Counted from the stretch's first letter, positions 1 to 8,490 are shown. The stretch: 64,000 nt of DNA from Bacillota bacterium (GCA_023436305.1 JAEZJQ010000021.1:1-64000); one strand, 5' to 3'. Numbers and translations: made by a program. The notes: generated from the sequence alone by a model not told the origin.

Positions 1-1352
1 GTGTTCAGCACTTTCTCGATCTGGGTCGGCAGATTCAACATCGCCTCCACCATCCCCAACCGGTCGTTTAGCGAAATCGTTCCCTTTTGTTGCGCCAAAT
101 AAATGGCCAATAAATATAACGATAAAAGCTGGGTGGTATACGCCTTGGTCGAAGCCACCGCAATCTCCGGCCCCGCCAGGGTCAAAATCAGATCATCAGC
201 CTCCCGGGCCACCGAACTGCCCACTACATTGGTAATGGCCAATACCCGCGAGCCAAGCCGCTTGGCCTCACGAAGTCCAGCCAAAGTATCGGCGGTTTCC
301 CCCGACTGGGAGATGATCACGGTCATGGAATTGGCGGCGACAATCGGGTCACGATAGCGGAACTCCGAAGCCAGATCCACCTCCACCGGAATCCGGAGCA
401 GCTTTTCCAGCAAGTATTTGCCCACCAGTCCGGCATGGTATGCCGTACCGCAAGCCACCACATGAATCTTTTGTAAATGGTTGATCTCGGTGGCGCTAAG
501 CCTTACTTCCGGCAAAATTACCTTCATCTCATTGCGATCGATCTTTCCGGCCAAAGTATCCCGGACCGCCCGCGGCTGCTCATGAATCTCCTTCAACATA
601 AAGTCCTCAAAACCGCCCTTTTCGGCGGCGGCAATATCCCACTCCACATGAAACGGCTTCTTTTGAATCAGTTTCCCGGTAAAATCGCTTACCTTGACCT
701 CGGAGGCGTTAATAACCGCCATCTCCCCATCCTCCAGGATGAAAATATCCCGGGTATAGGGCAAAACCGCCGGAATATCCGAGGCCACAAAATTTTCCTC
801 TTTTCCGAGGCCGATAATCAGGGGACTCGCTTTCCGAGCCACTACCAAATGATCGGGATGGTCACCCGCCATGACCACCAGCGCGAAAGCGCCCTCCACT
901 TTCTTCAAAGCCTCCTGAACCGCCTCCACCAGATTGCCACGATAAAATTCTTCAATCAAATGCGGCAATACCTCGGTATCCGTCTCGGAGTTGAAGATAT
1001 GACCCTTTTCCTGGAGCCACTCTTTTAGAGCGATATAATTCTCGATGATCCCGTTATGCACCACTGAAATCTTTTGCGTACAATCGTAGTGCGGGTGCGC
1101 ATTCCGGTCCGAAGGACGCCCGTGAGTCGCCCAGCGGGTATGTCCGATCCCGATATTGCCCGGTAACGGACTATTCTTCAACAGTTCTTCAACCTTGGCC
1201 AACCGCCCCACCGCTTTACAGCAATTCAACTTCCCCTGGTAAAAAACCGTCACCCCCGCCGAATCATAACCCCGGTACTCAAGCCGTTTCAGCCCATCCA
1301 TCAACACCGGCACCACATCTTGCTTCCCAATATATCCAACAATACCGCACAT
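1..1352 (-). CDS. glmS: Glutamine--fructose-6-phosphate aminotransferase (isomerizing), 3' end cut by window edge
   Basis: Makes glucosamine-6-phosphate from fructose-6-phosphate and glutamine, the first committed step to UDP-GlcNAc. Reading on the minus strand from an ATG at 1352 gives MCGIVGYIGKQDVV: Cys2 is the class II glutamine amidotransferase nucleophile after Met removal. The amidotransferase domain continues with IGHTRWATHGRPS and VVHNGIIENY. The SIS sugar-isomerase part follows, with VACGTAYHAG, ISQSGETADT and VASTKAYTTQ. About 450 codons are visible of the usual roughly 600, so the last SIS half lies outside the window. The start is fixed by the family N-terminus and a GGAGGT ribosome site just upstream. 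It follows glmM on the same strand and is preceded by a glmS ribozyme. The family assignment is certain. Confidence 0.97.
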   Translation of the reverse strand, partial: MCGIVGYIGKQDVVPVLMDGLKRLEYRGYDSAGVTVFYQGKLNCCKAVGRLAKVEELLKNSPLPGNIGIGHTRWATHGRPSDRNAHPHYDCTQKISVVHNGIIENYIALKEWLQEKGHIFNSETDTEVLPHLIEEFYRGNLVEAVQEALKKVEGAFALVVMAGDHPDHLVVARKASPLIIGLGKEENFVASDIPAVLPYTRDIFILEDGEMAVINASEVKVSDFTGKLIQKKPFHVEWDIAAAEKGGFEDFMLKEIHEQPRAVRDTLAGKIDRNEMKVILPEVRLSATEINHLQKIHVVACGTAYHAGLVGKYLLEKLLRIPVEVDLASEFRYRDPIVAANSMTVIISQSGETADTLAGLREAKRLGSRVLAITNVVGSSVAREADDLILTLAGPEIAVASTKAYTTQLLSLYLLAIYLAQQKGTISLNDRLGMVEAMLNLPTQIEKVLN

Positions 1353-1501
1353 TCGCGTTACCTCCGTTTATATAAGATTGATCAATCAAGTGTAACACTA
1401 TAATCCCTTTTCCGATTATTGAAAGAAACAACTTACGGATTCTTTGAGTATAATAGACCTCCAAAGGTTCAACTTTCCTTCCTCATTCTCAAAGGAGGAT
1501 G

Positions 1502-1530
1502 AAAACAAAAAACCGATCTCGCAATCGGTT
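1502..1530 (-). terminator. Intrinsic terminator between the glmS ribozyme and glmS
   Basis: Read on the minus strand, a 7-bp perfect stem (AACCGAT/ATCGGTT, arms 1524-1530 and 1511-1517) with a 6-nt loop is followed by TTTTTTGTTTTC. It lies about 150 nt before the glmS start codon, which is an odd place unless glmS has its own downstream promoter or the hairpin is regulated. Confidence 0.7.
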
Positions 1531-1542
1531 AATAAAAACAAA

Positions 1543-1701
1543 TTATTGAATCAAAAAAGTCAAACCCAAAATAATCCCAGCCGCTAAAACATCCGCACCT
1601 AAGCCAAATCCGCCCTGCTTAGGGTTGCATGTACTAAAAGCAGCTTTTAAAAACCAACTCCTTATTAACCAACCGCTTTCGCGAATAACAATATATATCA
1701 C
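1543..1701 (-). CDS. Possible 52-aa small hydrophobic protein upstream of glmS
   Basis: I do not recognise this gene. An open frame runs from a GTG at 1701 to a TAA at 1543-1545, 13 nt before the intrinsic terminator at 1502-1530. Its C-terminal end contains KQGGFGLGADVLAAGIILGL, a Gly-rich turn followed by a hydrophobic helix. The N-terminal half (VIYIVI, then WLIRSWFLKAAF) is also apolar. The GTG falls at the 3' boundary of the ribozyme core and has no good ribosome site. A purine-rich AAGGAG lies near 1660 but has no in-frame ATG after it. The placement just ahead of a terminator favours a real gene. The weak start and the overlap with structured RNA argue against it. Confidence 0.3.
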   Translation of the reverse strand: MIYIVIRESGWLIRSWFLKAAFSTCNPKQGGFGLGADVLAAGIILGLTFLIQ

Positions 1702-1895
1702 CCGATCCTATTGTCCCAGGCATCGCTGCCGGTTTTGTCAGATCTTTCACGGTGGTGTTACACCGGAGGTCACCCGCCGAGTTGATACACAATCCAGTGT
1801 ATCTTCCGAGATCCCTCTCCTCGTCAACTCTTGATGTTCAAAACCGTTCAATAAAACATGATTCTAAAATCAAGAGCCCTGGCGCTAGATTGATT
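1695..1895 (-). ncRNA. glmS ribozyme (glucosamine-6-phosphate activated)
   Basis: On the minus strand the sequence has the class hallmarks in order. TAGCGCC at 1886-1880 carries the A^GCGCC cleavage position. A long P2-type stem follows (CTCTTGAT pairing with ATCAAGAG). Next comes the invariant GTTGACGAGG at 1828-1819, then CTCGGCGGGTGACCTCCGG and the 3' P4-type domain ending near GATCGGGTGAT. Known glmS ribozymes self-cleave when GlcN6P accumulates and so lower glmS expression. Here the cleavage site is about 530 nt upstream of the glmS ATG. The exact 3' boundary is my estimate. Confidence 0.9.
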
Positions 1896-2125
1896 TCACT
1901 AATTATCTCTTCGTCTCATTCCCACCCCCTAAGAATCATTAAACTGTAGTGTTCCTCCTTTCCCGGCAATGTGCCTTCCCGGATTAATTAATTATTCTAT
2001 CATAAACCCGTCCAAAAACATATACCATTTACCACTTATTAATATTTTCCTGCCCCGCCGGATTAGTCCGACCCATCCTTCGCTTTTCTTTCAACTTCAC
2101 TCTTCATCCTTTACACTTTCGTAAT

Positions 2126-3487
2126 TCACCCCAATTCTTTCTGAATCACTCCCGTTACCGCCTTCACTAATTTATGCAACTCCGCTTCATCCGGTCCTTC
2201 AGCCATTACCCGGATCAATGGTTCCGTTCCCGAAGCTCTCACAAAAATCCGGCCGGTATCCTTCAGCTCCGTTTCTGCTTGTTGGATGGCTTCTTGGATG
2301 TGAACATTCTGTTCCCAGCCTTCTTTATGACCCACCCGTACATTTTCCAGCACCTGGGGAAAACGTTCCATTTGTTTGGCCAATTCCGACAGCTTCTGAT
2401 TGGATTGGATCAAGACGGAGATGAGTTGCAAAGCGGTCAAAATCCCGTCACCGGTGGTATTTCTTTCGAGGAAGATGATATGCCCCGACTGTTCTCCACC
2501 CAATACCAGATCTTGCTCTTTCAACGCCTCCAGCACATAACGGTCACCATTGGCGGTAACCACCACATCGGCGTGGTTCTTCCGGAAGGCCTGAATCACC
2601 CCCAGGTTGGAATAGACCGTAACCGCCACTTTATTGTTTTTCAGTTTGCCGCGCTTCAATAAATCCAGGCCGCAAATGGTAATGATTTGGTCTCCGTCCA
2701 CAATCCGGCCGGTTTCATCGACAGCGATGAGCCGGTCCGCATCCCCGTCGTGGGCGATGCCTAAATGAGCGCCGTTGACCACCACTTCCTTTTGTAAAAT
2801 ACCGGTATGGGTTGAACCGCATTTCACATTGATCCGGGAGCCATCGTTGAGACTATGTAATGCGATAACATCCGCCCCCAGTCTCTCCAACACCTTGGGT
2901 GCCATCTGATAAGCCGCGCCGAAGCCGCAATCCACCACCACCCGTAATCCTTCAAACCTGATAGGGACCGATGTCACCAGGAAATCCTCATAAATCCTAC
3001 TCATTTCCCGGTTAATCTGTACCCGTCCCACTTCAACACCGGTGGGCCGTTCCATATCGTCGCGTTTCTTATAAATGAGTTCCAGAGTGTCCTCCACCTC
3101 ATCCGGGAGCTTGAACCCATGGTTGTCGAAAAACTTGATCCCGTTATCCTCCACCGGATTGTGGGAGGCGGAGATCATGGCTCCGGCTTCAAATCCCATG
3201 TGGCGGCAAAGAAAGGCCACTCCGGGTGTGGGAATGACCCCCACCTGAACTACATCTACTCCCACCGAGGTAATCCCCGCCGTTAAGGCCGCTTCCAGCA
3301 TATCTCCCGAAACCCGGGTATCCTTCCCGATGATGATCCGGGGCCGGGTATTCAGCCTGCTCAATTGTTGCCCCATATACTGCTTGGTATACAATCCAAT
3401 CGCCTGTCCCAATCCCATGGCCATTTCCAGGCTCAACCCCTTGTTGGCCACCCCGCGCACTCCGTCTGTTCCAAATAAACGCGCCAA
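2126..3487 (-). CDS. glmM: Phosphoglucosamine mutase
   Basis: Interconverts glucosamine-6-phosphate and glucosamine-1-phosphate in the cytoplasm, between GlmS and GlmU. The 453-aa product begins MARLFGTDGVRGVAN and carries the phosphoserine loop ISASHNPVEDNG, the metal-binding DGDADR and the C-terminal phosphate-binding RASGTEPLIRVM. Length matches the family (about 448). The start is a TTG at 3487 preceded by GAGGTGAT. It lies downstream of cdaA and the flavoprotein gene on the same strand and upstream of the glmS ribozyme, as in the Bacillus cdaA-cdaR-glmM-glmS arrangement but without cdaR. Confidence 0.97.
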   Translation of the reverse strand: MARLFGTDGVRGVANKGLSLEMAMGLGQAIGLYTKQYMGQQLSRLNTRPRIIIGKDTRVSGDMLEAALTAGITSVGVDVVQVGVIPTPGVAFLCRHMGFEAGAMISASHNPVEDNGIKFFDNHGFKLPDEVEDTLELIYKKRDDMERPTGVEVGRVQINREMSRIYEDFLVTSVPIRFEGLRVVVDCGFGAAYQMAPKVLERLGADVIALHSLNDGSRINVKCGSTHTGILQKEVVVNGAHLGIAHDGDADRLIAVDETGRIVDGDQIITICGLDLLKRGKLKNNKVAVTVYSNLGVIQAFRKNHADVVVTANGDRYVLEALKEQDLVLGGEQSGHIIFLERNTTGDGILTALQLISVLIQSNQKLSELAKQMERFPQVLENVRVGHKEGWEQNVHIQEAIQQAETELKDTGRIFVRASGTEPLIRVMAEGPDEAELHKLVKAVTGVIQKELG

Positions 3488-3564
3488 ATCACATCACCTC
3501 AAAAATATTTTCGGTAAAAAAATACGGATTATAATAATTTATTAAAAAATATATCAAAGTGTCC

Positions 3565-5199
3565 CTAAACCTTTTCGCTGCATTCAAACTTCTTTACAAT
3601 GATATCCGCCGTTCGCCAGCCATCCAAAGCCGAACTCACAATTCCCCCGGCATAGCCGGCCCCTTCACCCGCCGGGTAGACACCGGAGATTCCAATGGCT
3701 TCCCGGTCCTCATTTCGTAAGATCCTCACCGGCGCCGACGTCCGAGTCTCCACGCCGGTAAGCACAGCCTCCGCCCAATCGAAGTTTTTCAGTCTGCTCC
3801 CGAAATTCCGGATACCCGCGGCGATAGCCTGGGAGATGGCCGGAGGCAATACCTCCCAAAGATTGGCCGGTTTCGTTCCTGGCAAATAAGAAGGCGGCAG
3901 CGCTTTAAACTCCATTGAAGGCTGTTTCTTTAGAAAGTCCTCCACCCGTTGGACAGGCGCCTTATAATTACCGCCACCCATCTCAAAGGCCCGCTTTTCC
4001 AGCCTCTGTTGAAATTCAATTCCCGCGAGCGCAGAGTCACTCCCGAAATCCTTTTGATTCACAGTCACCACAATCGCCGAATTGGCCACTTTCGAATCCC
4101 GAGCGTGATAACTCATGCCGTTAGTCACCACTCCGCCTGGTTCCGAAGCCGCTCCAACCACCATTCCGCCCGGGCACATGCAAAACGTGTAAACCCCGCG
4201 TCCGGTTTCCTTATGCTGGTATGTTAAATGATATTCGGCGGAACCCAAACCGCCATGGCCGGCCCATTGACCATACTGCGCTTTATCGATAATTTCCTGC
4301 GGATGTTCAATCCGTACACCCACCGCCAGAGCCTTCGCCTCCAGTTGAAAGCGTTTGGCGGACAATAAATGGTAGACGTCTCGGGCGCTGTTGCCGGTAG
4401 CCAGGAGTAGAGTATCCGTCTCCAAATCTTCGTTTCCGTTGATTTCGATGGCCTGGAGCTTTGAGCCGTCCAGGTGGATTCCGGTCAGACGGCTACGGAG
4501 CCGAAGTTCCCCACCGTACTCCCGGATCAATTGCTCCAGACCAGCCACCACATCCCGCAGAAGATCCGTTCCAACATGCGGATATTGCCAGTATAAAATG
4601 TCTGGAGGCGCTCCGAATCCAACCATAATTTGCAGAACACGGTTTAGTTCCGGATCTTTAATTCGGGTGGTCAATTTCCCGTCGGAAAACGTACCGGCCC
4701 CACCGATTCCATATTGGATATTGGACTCCGGATCGAGCCGGCCGGTTTTCCAAAAAGTATCGACTTGCGTAACCCGCCCGGCCAACCCGTCACCCCGATC
4801 GATAATCAATGGTTTAAAACCGGCGGCGGCCAATTTTAATCCCGCAAAAAGACCGGCGGGTCCCGCTCCTACGATAACCGGCCGGTTCAGTGGCTGTTTG
4901 GAACAAACTGCTTTTAATTGAGTGAAATCAAACAATAAACGAGGCTCACCCTGTGTTAAATTGGGATTACGCTCGAATAACGCTTCACTCTCGGAATAAG
5001 CCACGTCCAGGTTGAAGCTGACGGTGTAGACGAAGCATAAATCTTTATGGCGAGCATCCAGCGATTTTCGGATGATTTGTAAACTGGTAATTTTGGATGA
5101 CGGCAGATCCAATTCTCGGGCGACCCGATCCAACATATTGGTTTCCGGGGCGAATCCGCTATTGATTGGCTCTCGGATTTGGGATAACTTAAACCACAT
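3565..5199 (-). CDS. FAD-dependent oxidoreductase, COG2509 type
   Basis: A 544-aa flavoprotein of the uncharacterised COG2509 group. An N-terminal region of about 100 residues precedes the dinucleotide-binding motif VIVGAGPAGLFAGLKLAAAG (about residues 110-130). It then has the group-typical IQYGIGGAGTFSDGKLTTR, a central CMCPGGMVVGAASEPGGVVTN segment and a C-terminal GVYPAGEGAGYAGGIVSSA FAD loop. The substrate is unknown for the family. The start ATG overlaps the last base of the cdaA stop (TAATG), indicating translational coupling. It occupies the position where cdaR is normally found between cdaA and glmM. Confidence 0.9.
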   Translation of the reverse strand: MWFKLSQIREPINSGFAPETNMLDRVARELDLPSSKITSLQIIRKSLDARHKDLCFVYTVSFNLDVAYSESEALFERNPNLTQGEPRLLFDFTQLKAVCSKQPLNRPVIVGAGPAGLFAGLKLAAAGFKPLIIDRGDGLAGRVTQVDTFWKTGRLDPESNIQYGIGGAGTFSDGKLTTRIKDPELNRVLQIMVGFGAPPDILYWQYPHVGTDLLRDVVAGLEQLIREYGGELRLRSRLTGIHLDGSKLQAIEINGNEDLETDTLLLATGNSARDVYHLLSAKRFQLEAKALAVGVRIEHPQEIIDKAQYGQWAGHGGLGSAEYHLTYQHKETGRGVYTFCMCPGGMVVGAASEPGGVVTNGMSYHARDSKVANSAIVVTVNQKDFGSDSALAGIEFQQRLEKRAFEMGGGNYKAPVQRVEDFLKKQPSMEFKALPPSYLPGTKPANLWEVLPPAISQAIAAGIRNFGSRLKNFDWAEAVLTGVETRTSAPVRILRNEDREAIGISGVYPAGEGAGYAGGIVSSALDGWRTADIIVKKFECSEKV

Positions 5200-6041
5200 T
5201 AATTCTTGCTAACCTCTTTACCGGATTCGGTTATTTTGGCGCCGGTTGAAACTGGTTTGGATTCCACCGGATAAATCAATTCCCGTAATGCCGTTTTCAG
5301 TTTTTCAAAATTTAATCCTGTCTTTAGTTTACCATCATTGGCATAAGAAATACCGCCGGATTCCTCAGATACGATGATCACCAGCGCGTCACTTTGAGTG
5401 GCAATGCTCAAGCCGGCCCGGTGGCGGCTACCCAGTTTTTGGGGTAGGATTAATTGATTATCCAACGGTAAAAAACATCCGGCGGCCACAATCCGGCTTC
5501 CCTTAATCACTATCGCTCCGTCATGCAGCGGAGAACCCGGGTAAAATATTTGTTCAATCAAAATTTTATTGACGATGGCATCGATATTGGAACCGGAGTC
5601 CCGGACCATCCCCAGTGAATCCTCCCGTTCAAAGACGATTAAAGCGCCGATTTTATTTTCCGATAAGACACTCACCGCCTCAACAACAACATCAATGGTT
5701 TCAATGGCTATATTCGGGGCCTTCACGAACCATTTAATAATTGGATTACGATGGCCCATAAACTCCAAAATCTGCTTCAACTCATGCTGAAAAATTATCG
5801 GCAAGGCAACCACCAGCATAGTCATGATCCATTGGAATAAAACGCCTAAATACTTTAAACTCAAGGCGTCACTGATTATATTGGCCAAATAAAGAATAAT
5901 AATGGCATTGATAAAGAAAATCCCTTTAGTTCCCCTCAACCACTTAAACAAACGGGTGAGAATTAAAAGCACCAATACTAAATCGATGATTGTGCGCATT
6001 AAGACGCGGTCGGTTAAAAATGTAAACAAATAATTCACCAC
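5199..6041 (-). CDS. cdaA: Diadenylate cyclase CdaA (c-di-AMP synthase)
   Basis: Condenses two ATP into cyclic di-AMP, which in Bacillota controls potassium and osmolyte transport and wall homeostasis. The 280-aa protein has about three N-terminal membrane helices (residues 10-85) and a DisA_N catalytic domain with the diagnostic LHDGAIVI (DGA) and SRHRAGL (RHR) motifs, followed by VSEESGGIS. Length matches B. subtilis CdaA. A cdaR gene, the usual partner, is not next to it. Instead a COG2509 flavoprotein overlaps its stop codon, then glmM follows. CdaA-GlmM contact is established in other Bacillota, so the linkage with glmM is meaningful. Confidence 0.96.
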   Translation of the reverse strand: MVNYLFTFLTDRVLMRTIIDLVLVLLILTRLFKWLRGTKGIFFINAIIILYLANIISDALSLKYLGVLFQWIMTMLVVALPIIFQHELKQILEFMGHRNPIIKWFVKAPNIAIETIDVVVEAVSVLSENKIGALIVFEREDSLGMVRDSGSNIDAIVNKILIEQIFYPGSPLHDGAIVIKGSRIVAAGCFLPLDNQLILPQKLGSRHRAGLSIATQSDALVIIVSEESGGISYANDGKLKTGLNFEKLKTALRELIYPVESKPVSTGAKITESGKEVSKN

Positions 6042-6291
6042 CGTTGCTTCGTTTATATTTATCCCGGCCGTCTTTAGCCTGACGGAAAGGTCGAAACAAA
6101 AAGAAATTTTGTTTAACTATTTGACATTCTTAATTAAAATCCTTTCACCATGTTACGATAAATCCAATTTTATGTCGAATAGCGGATCACGGTAAAAAAA
6201 GCTCAAGAAACCTCAAGTTCTGGCAAGCGTTAAGAAAAAATATCACTTTTTTAAACGGTTTTTACGGAGCGCTTTGTGCTAACTATCGATA

Positions 6292-6320
6292 AATAAAACT
6301 CCGCTTTTTTAAGCGGAGTT
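6292..6320 (-). terminator. Intrinsic terminator of the NCS2 permease gene
   Basis: A perfect 10-bp stem (aactccgctt 6297-6306 / aagcggagtt 6311-6320) with a 4-nt loop is followed on the minus strand by TTATTT, 35 nt after the permease stop. The 6042-6355 interval otherwise holds only AT-rich sequence upstream of cdaA. Confidence 0.85.
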
Positions 6321-6355
6321 TATCGGGCATGTTCATATGCCAATTTGTCAAAGGT

Positions 6356-7654
6356 TTATAGAAGAGCAAAATATAAACCAAAAGCAAGCGTGACAAAATA
6401 CATTAATGGATGAATCTCTTTATATTTTCCAGATAAAGCTTTCACTATAACATAAGCAATAAACCCAATACCGATACCGTTGGTGATGCTAAAGGTGAGT
6501 GGAATGGATACAATGGTTAGGAATGCCGGTATAGCAATGGTCATATCTTCCCAGTTCATTACCTTGACCACCACTAACATCAAAAAGCCAACCACGATTA
6601 ATGCGGGAGCAGTCGCCACCGCCGGAACAATACCCACAATAGGGGCGATGAACATGGCCAACAAAAATAAAATACCGGTGACAACGGAAGTTAATCCGGT
6701 ACGGCCACCCGCGCCAACTCCGGAAGCACTTTCAATATAAGTAGTGACTGAACTGCACCCGAATGCGCCACCAATCGCCGCGGCCAATGAGTCAACCATT
6801 AAAGCGCTTTTCAGATTCGGCACTTTACCGTCGGACGTTAAATAGCCTGCTTCTTCACCGACAGCAACAACCGTCCCCATGGTGTCAAAAAAGTCGGAGA
6901 TTAAAAGTGTAAAAATCGGGATTATTAAGCTAAGTTTCAAAGCCCCAATGATATCCAAAGCAAAGAATGTTTGGAAATATTCCGGTTTGATCCCCAGAAC
7001 CCATTCTTTGGGTAATGTAGTAACTTTTACAACAAGCGCGATTACTGTAGATGCCAAAATACCGATTAAAATAGACCCTTTCACTTTGCGGACCATTAAA
7101 ATAATGGTCAATAATAACCCAAAAACTGCGATTAATTGGCCCGGACCCAATTTACCCATGGCTACGAATGTATCCGGATTGGATACAATCAAACCGGCAT
7201 CCTTCAACCCTATAAAAGCAATAAATAAACCAATTCCCACCCCAATTGCCCGCTTTAAATCGGTGGGAATCGCATTCATAACCCAAACCCGGAAATTGGT
7301 CAACACCAAAATTGTAATAATAATACCTTCAATAAAAATCATACCCATGGCGACTTGCCATGACAAGTTCATCCCTTTTACCAGAGAAAAAGTTACAACC
7401 GCGTTTAATCCCATTCCGGAAGCCAAAGCCAGGGGATAATTACTGAAAATACCCATCAAAATTGTCATAATGCCTGCCGCCAAACAAGTGGCTACGGTTA
7501 TTGCTTCGATTGGGACACCCGTCATGGCGTTTGACAACATATTAGGATTCACAAAAATAATATACGCCATCGTCATAAAAGTAACCGTACCAGCCACTAT
7601 TTCCCGACCAACAGTGGTTTTCTTTTCTTGCAGCTTGAAGAGTTTCTCGAACAT
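6356..7654 (-). CDS. NCS2-family purine permease (AzgA/PbuG-like)
   Basis: Membrane importer of purine bases, probably hypoxanthine, guanine or adenine, by proton symport. The 432-aa sequence starts MFEKLFKLQEKKTTVGREIVAGTVTFMTMAY, typical of the AzgA/PbuG branch. It has about 12-14 hydrophobic segments and the family stretches GMGLNAVVTF, DFFDTMGTVVAVGEEAG, and SSVTTYIESASGVGAGGRTGLTSV. The start ATG is preceded by AAGGAGG. It has its own sigma-A promoter (7818-7846) and a roughly 150-nt leader with two mini-ORFs and a hairpin. The gene upstream on the same strand is hpt, which would phosphoribosylate imported hypoxanthine or guanine. The exact base specificity cannot be read from sequence. 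Confidence 0.93.
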   Translation of the reverse strand: MFEKLFKLQEKKTTVGREIVAGTVTFMTMAYIIFVNPNMLSNAMTGVPIEAITVATCLAAGIMTILMGIFSNYPLALASGMGLNAVVTFSLVKGMNLSWQVAMGMIFIEGIIITILVLTNFRVWVMNAIPTDLKRAIGVGIGLFIAFIGLKDAGLIVSNPDTFVAMGKLGPGQLIAVFGLLLTIILMVRKVKGSILIGILASTVIALVVKVTTLPKEWVLGIKPEYFQTFFALDIIGALKLSLIIPIFTLLISDFFDTMGTVVAVGEEAGYLTSDGKVPNLKSALMVDSLAAAIGGAFGCSSVTTYIESASGVGAGGRTGLTSVVTGILFLLAMFIAPIVGIVPAVATAPALIVVGFLMLVVVKVMNWEDMTIAIPAFLTIVSIPLTFSITNGIGIGFIAYVIVKALSGKYKEIHPLMYFVTLAFGLYFALL

Positions 7655-7699
7655 ATTTTTCCTCCTTAATTAAATGTTTGGTAATTCGTTACATCAAAA

Positions 7700-7734
7700 G
7701 ACCCAGCGAGGGATAGTTCACCCCTTACTGGGTC
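7700..7734 (-). terminator. Terminator-like hairpin in the permease leader
   Basis: On the minus strand GACCCAG...CTGGGTC form the outer stem, with inner GGGG/CCCT pairing, followed by TTTTGATG. The U-run is short (4), so it could be an attenuator rather than a full terminator. The stop codon of the second leader mini-ORF (7725-7727) lies inside the 5' arm. Confidence 0.5.
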
Positions 7735-7763
7735 ATTGGAAAGCTATTTTGGATAAAACACAT
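7725..7763 (-). CDS. Leader mini-ORF 2 upstream of the purine permease (12 aa)
   Basis: ATG at 7763 preceded by GGAGG with 5-nt spacing encodes MCFIQNSFPMTQ and stops at TAA 7725-7727. That stop lies inside the 5' arm of the downstream hairpin. Its Shine-Dalgarno sequence is part of the coding sequence of mini-ORF 1 in another frame. Function is inferred from position only. Confidence 0.4.
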   Translation of the reverse strand: MCFIQNSFPMTQ

Positions 7764-7782
7764 GGAAACCTCCAAGTGTCAT
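7744..7782 (-). CDS. Leader mini-ORF 1 upstream of the purine permease (12 aa)
   Basis: ATG at 7782 with GGAGG seven nucleotides upstream encodes MTLGGFHVFYPK and ends with TAG at 7744-7746. It overlaps mini-ORF 2 by 20 nt in a different frame. The overlap region can also form a hairpin (CAC-TGGA/TCCA-GTG). No known purine riboswitch core is visible in this leader. Confidence 0.4.
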   Translation of the reverse strand: MTLGGFHVFYPK

Positions 7783-7817
7783 CAAAAATCCTCCAACATG
7801 TAAAAAATTACGTTTAT

Positions 7818-7846
7818 ATCATAACAAAGTTAACCCGATAAGTCAA
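7818..7846 (-). promoter_or_regulatory. Sigma-A promoter of the purine permease gene
   Basis: On the minus strand TTGACT (7846-7841), a 17-bp spacer and TATGAT (7823-7818). Transcription would start near 7811, giving a leader of about 155 nt before the permease ATG. Confidence 0.8.
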
Positions 7847-7874
7847 CGAATTTTGATGTCCCCTCAATGATATT

Positions 7875-8417
7875 TCATCGTTTGTTATAAATCTCTTCAT
7901 GCAATACACCGATATAAGACAGGTTGCGATACCGTTCGTTATAATCCAGACCGTACCCGACCACAAATACATCCGGAATCACAAAACCGTTATAATCAGT
8001 ATGAATGTTCACTTTTCGCCGTTCAGGCTTGTCAAGGAGGGTACATGTCTTAATGGACTTAACCTGGCGAGTTTTTAGATTTTCCAGCAAATAGGTAAGG
8101 GTCAACCCGGTATCGACAATATCCTCGACGATTAAAACATCCCGGTCTTCAATGGTCAGATCCAAATCTTTTAAGATTCGTACCGTGCCGCTGGATTTGG
8201 TGGACGCCCCGTAACTGGATACAGCCATAAAATCATAAACCAGAGGTATCTCGATAGCCCGCATCAAATCCGCGACGAACGGAACCGCCCCTTTTAAAAT
8301 TCCTACCAAAAACGGATTCTTCCCCTGATAATCCCGGGAGATTTCCCGGCCCAAAGCCTTCACTCTCTCACCAATTTCAGCGGCAGAAAATAAAACTTCC
8401 TTAATATCCTTCTCCAT
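7875..8417 (-). CDS. hpt: Hypoxanthine(-guanine) phosphoribosyltransferase
   Basis: Transfers ribose-5-phosphate from PRPP to hypoxanthine or guanine in purine salvage. The 180-aa product has the PRPP-binding signature VLIVEDIVDTGLTL (about residues 97-110), the flexible-loop YDFMAVSSYG segment and C-terminal DVFVVGYGLDYNERYRNL. An ATG 33 nt further upstream exists, but the one at 8417 has a GGGAGG site six nt before it and gives the family N-terminus MEKDIKEVLFSA. It lies 74 nt after ilvN and just upstream of the purine permease, which fits salvage. Confidence 0.96.
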   Translation of the reverse strand: MEKDIKEVLFSAAEIGERVKALGREISRDYQGKNPFLVGILKGAVPFVADLMRAIEIPLVYDFMAVSSYGASTKSSGTVRILKDLDLTIEDRDVLIVEDIVDTGLTLTYLLENLKTRQVKSIKTCTLLDKPERRKVNIHTDYNGFVIPDVFVVGYGLDYNERYRNLSYIGVLHEEIYNKR

Positions 8418-8490
8418 AAAAAACCTCCCAATGGATTTCACCAATATCAATATTCAAATATTAACGAAAAACTTGGAGGGTGTCAATCGT

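Noticed and set aside
2174..2662. 162-aa open frame on the plus strand
   Set aside because: Antisense to glmM codons, no ribosome site, composition unlike a real protein.
6480..7439. Long plus-strand frames across the permease gene
   Set aside because: Shadows of the minus-strand membrane-protein gene; rich in Lys and Asn runs from antisense codons.
7681..7823. Guanine/adenine riboswitch upstream of the purine permease
   Set aside because: Expected given the gene, but the conserved junction and loop sequences of the purine aptamer are not present; the leader instead has mini-ORFs and a hairpin.
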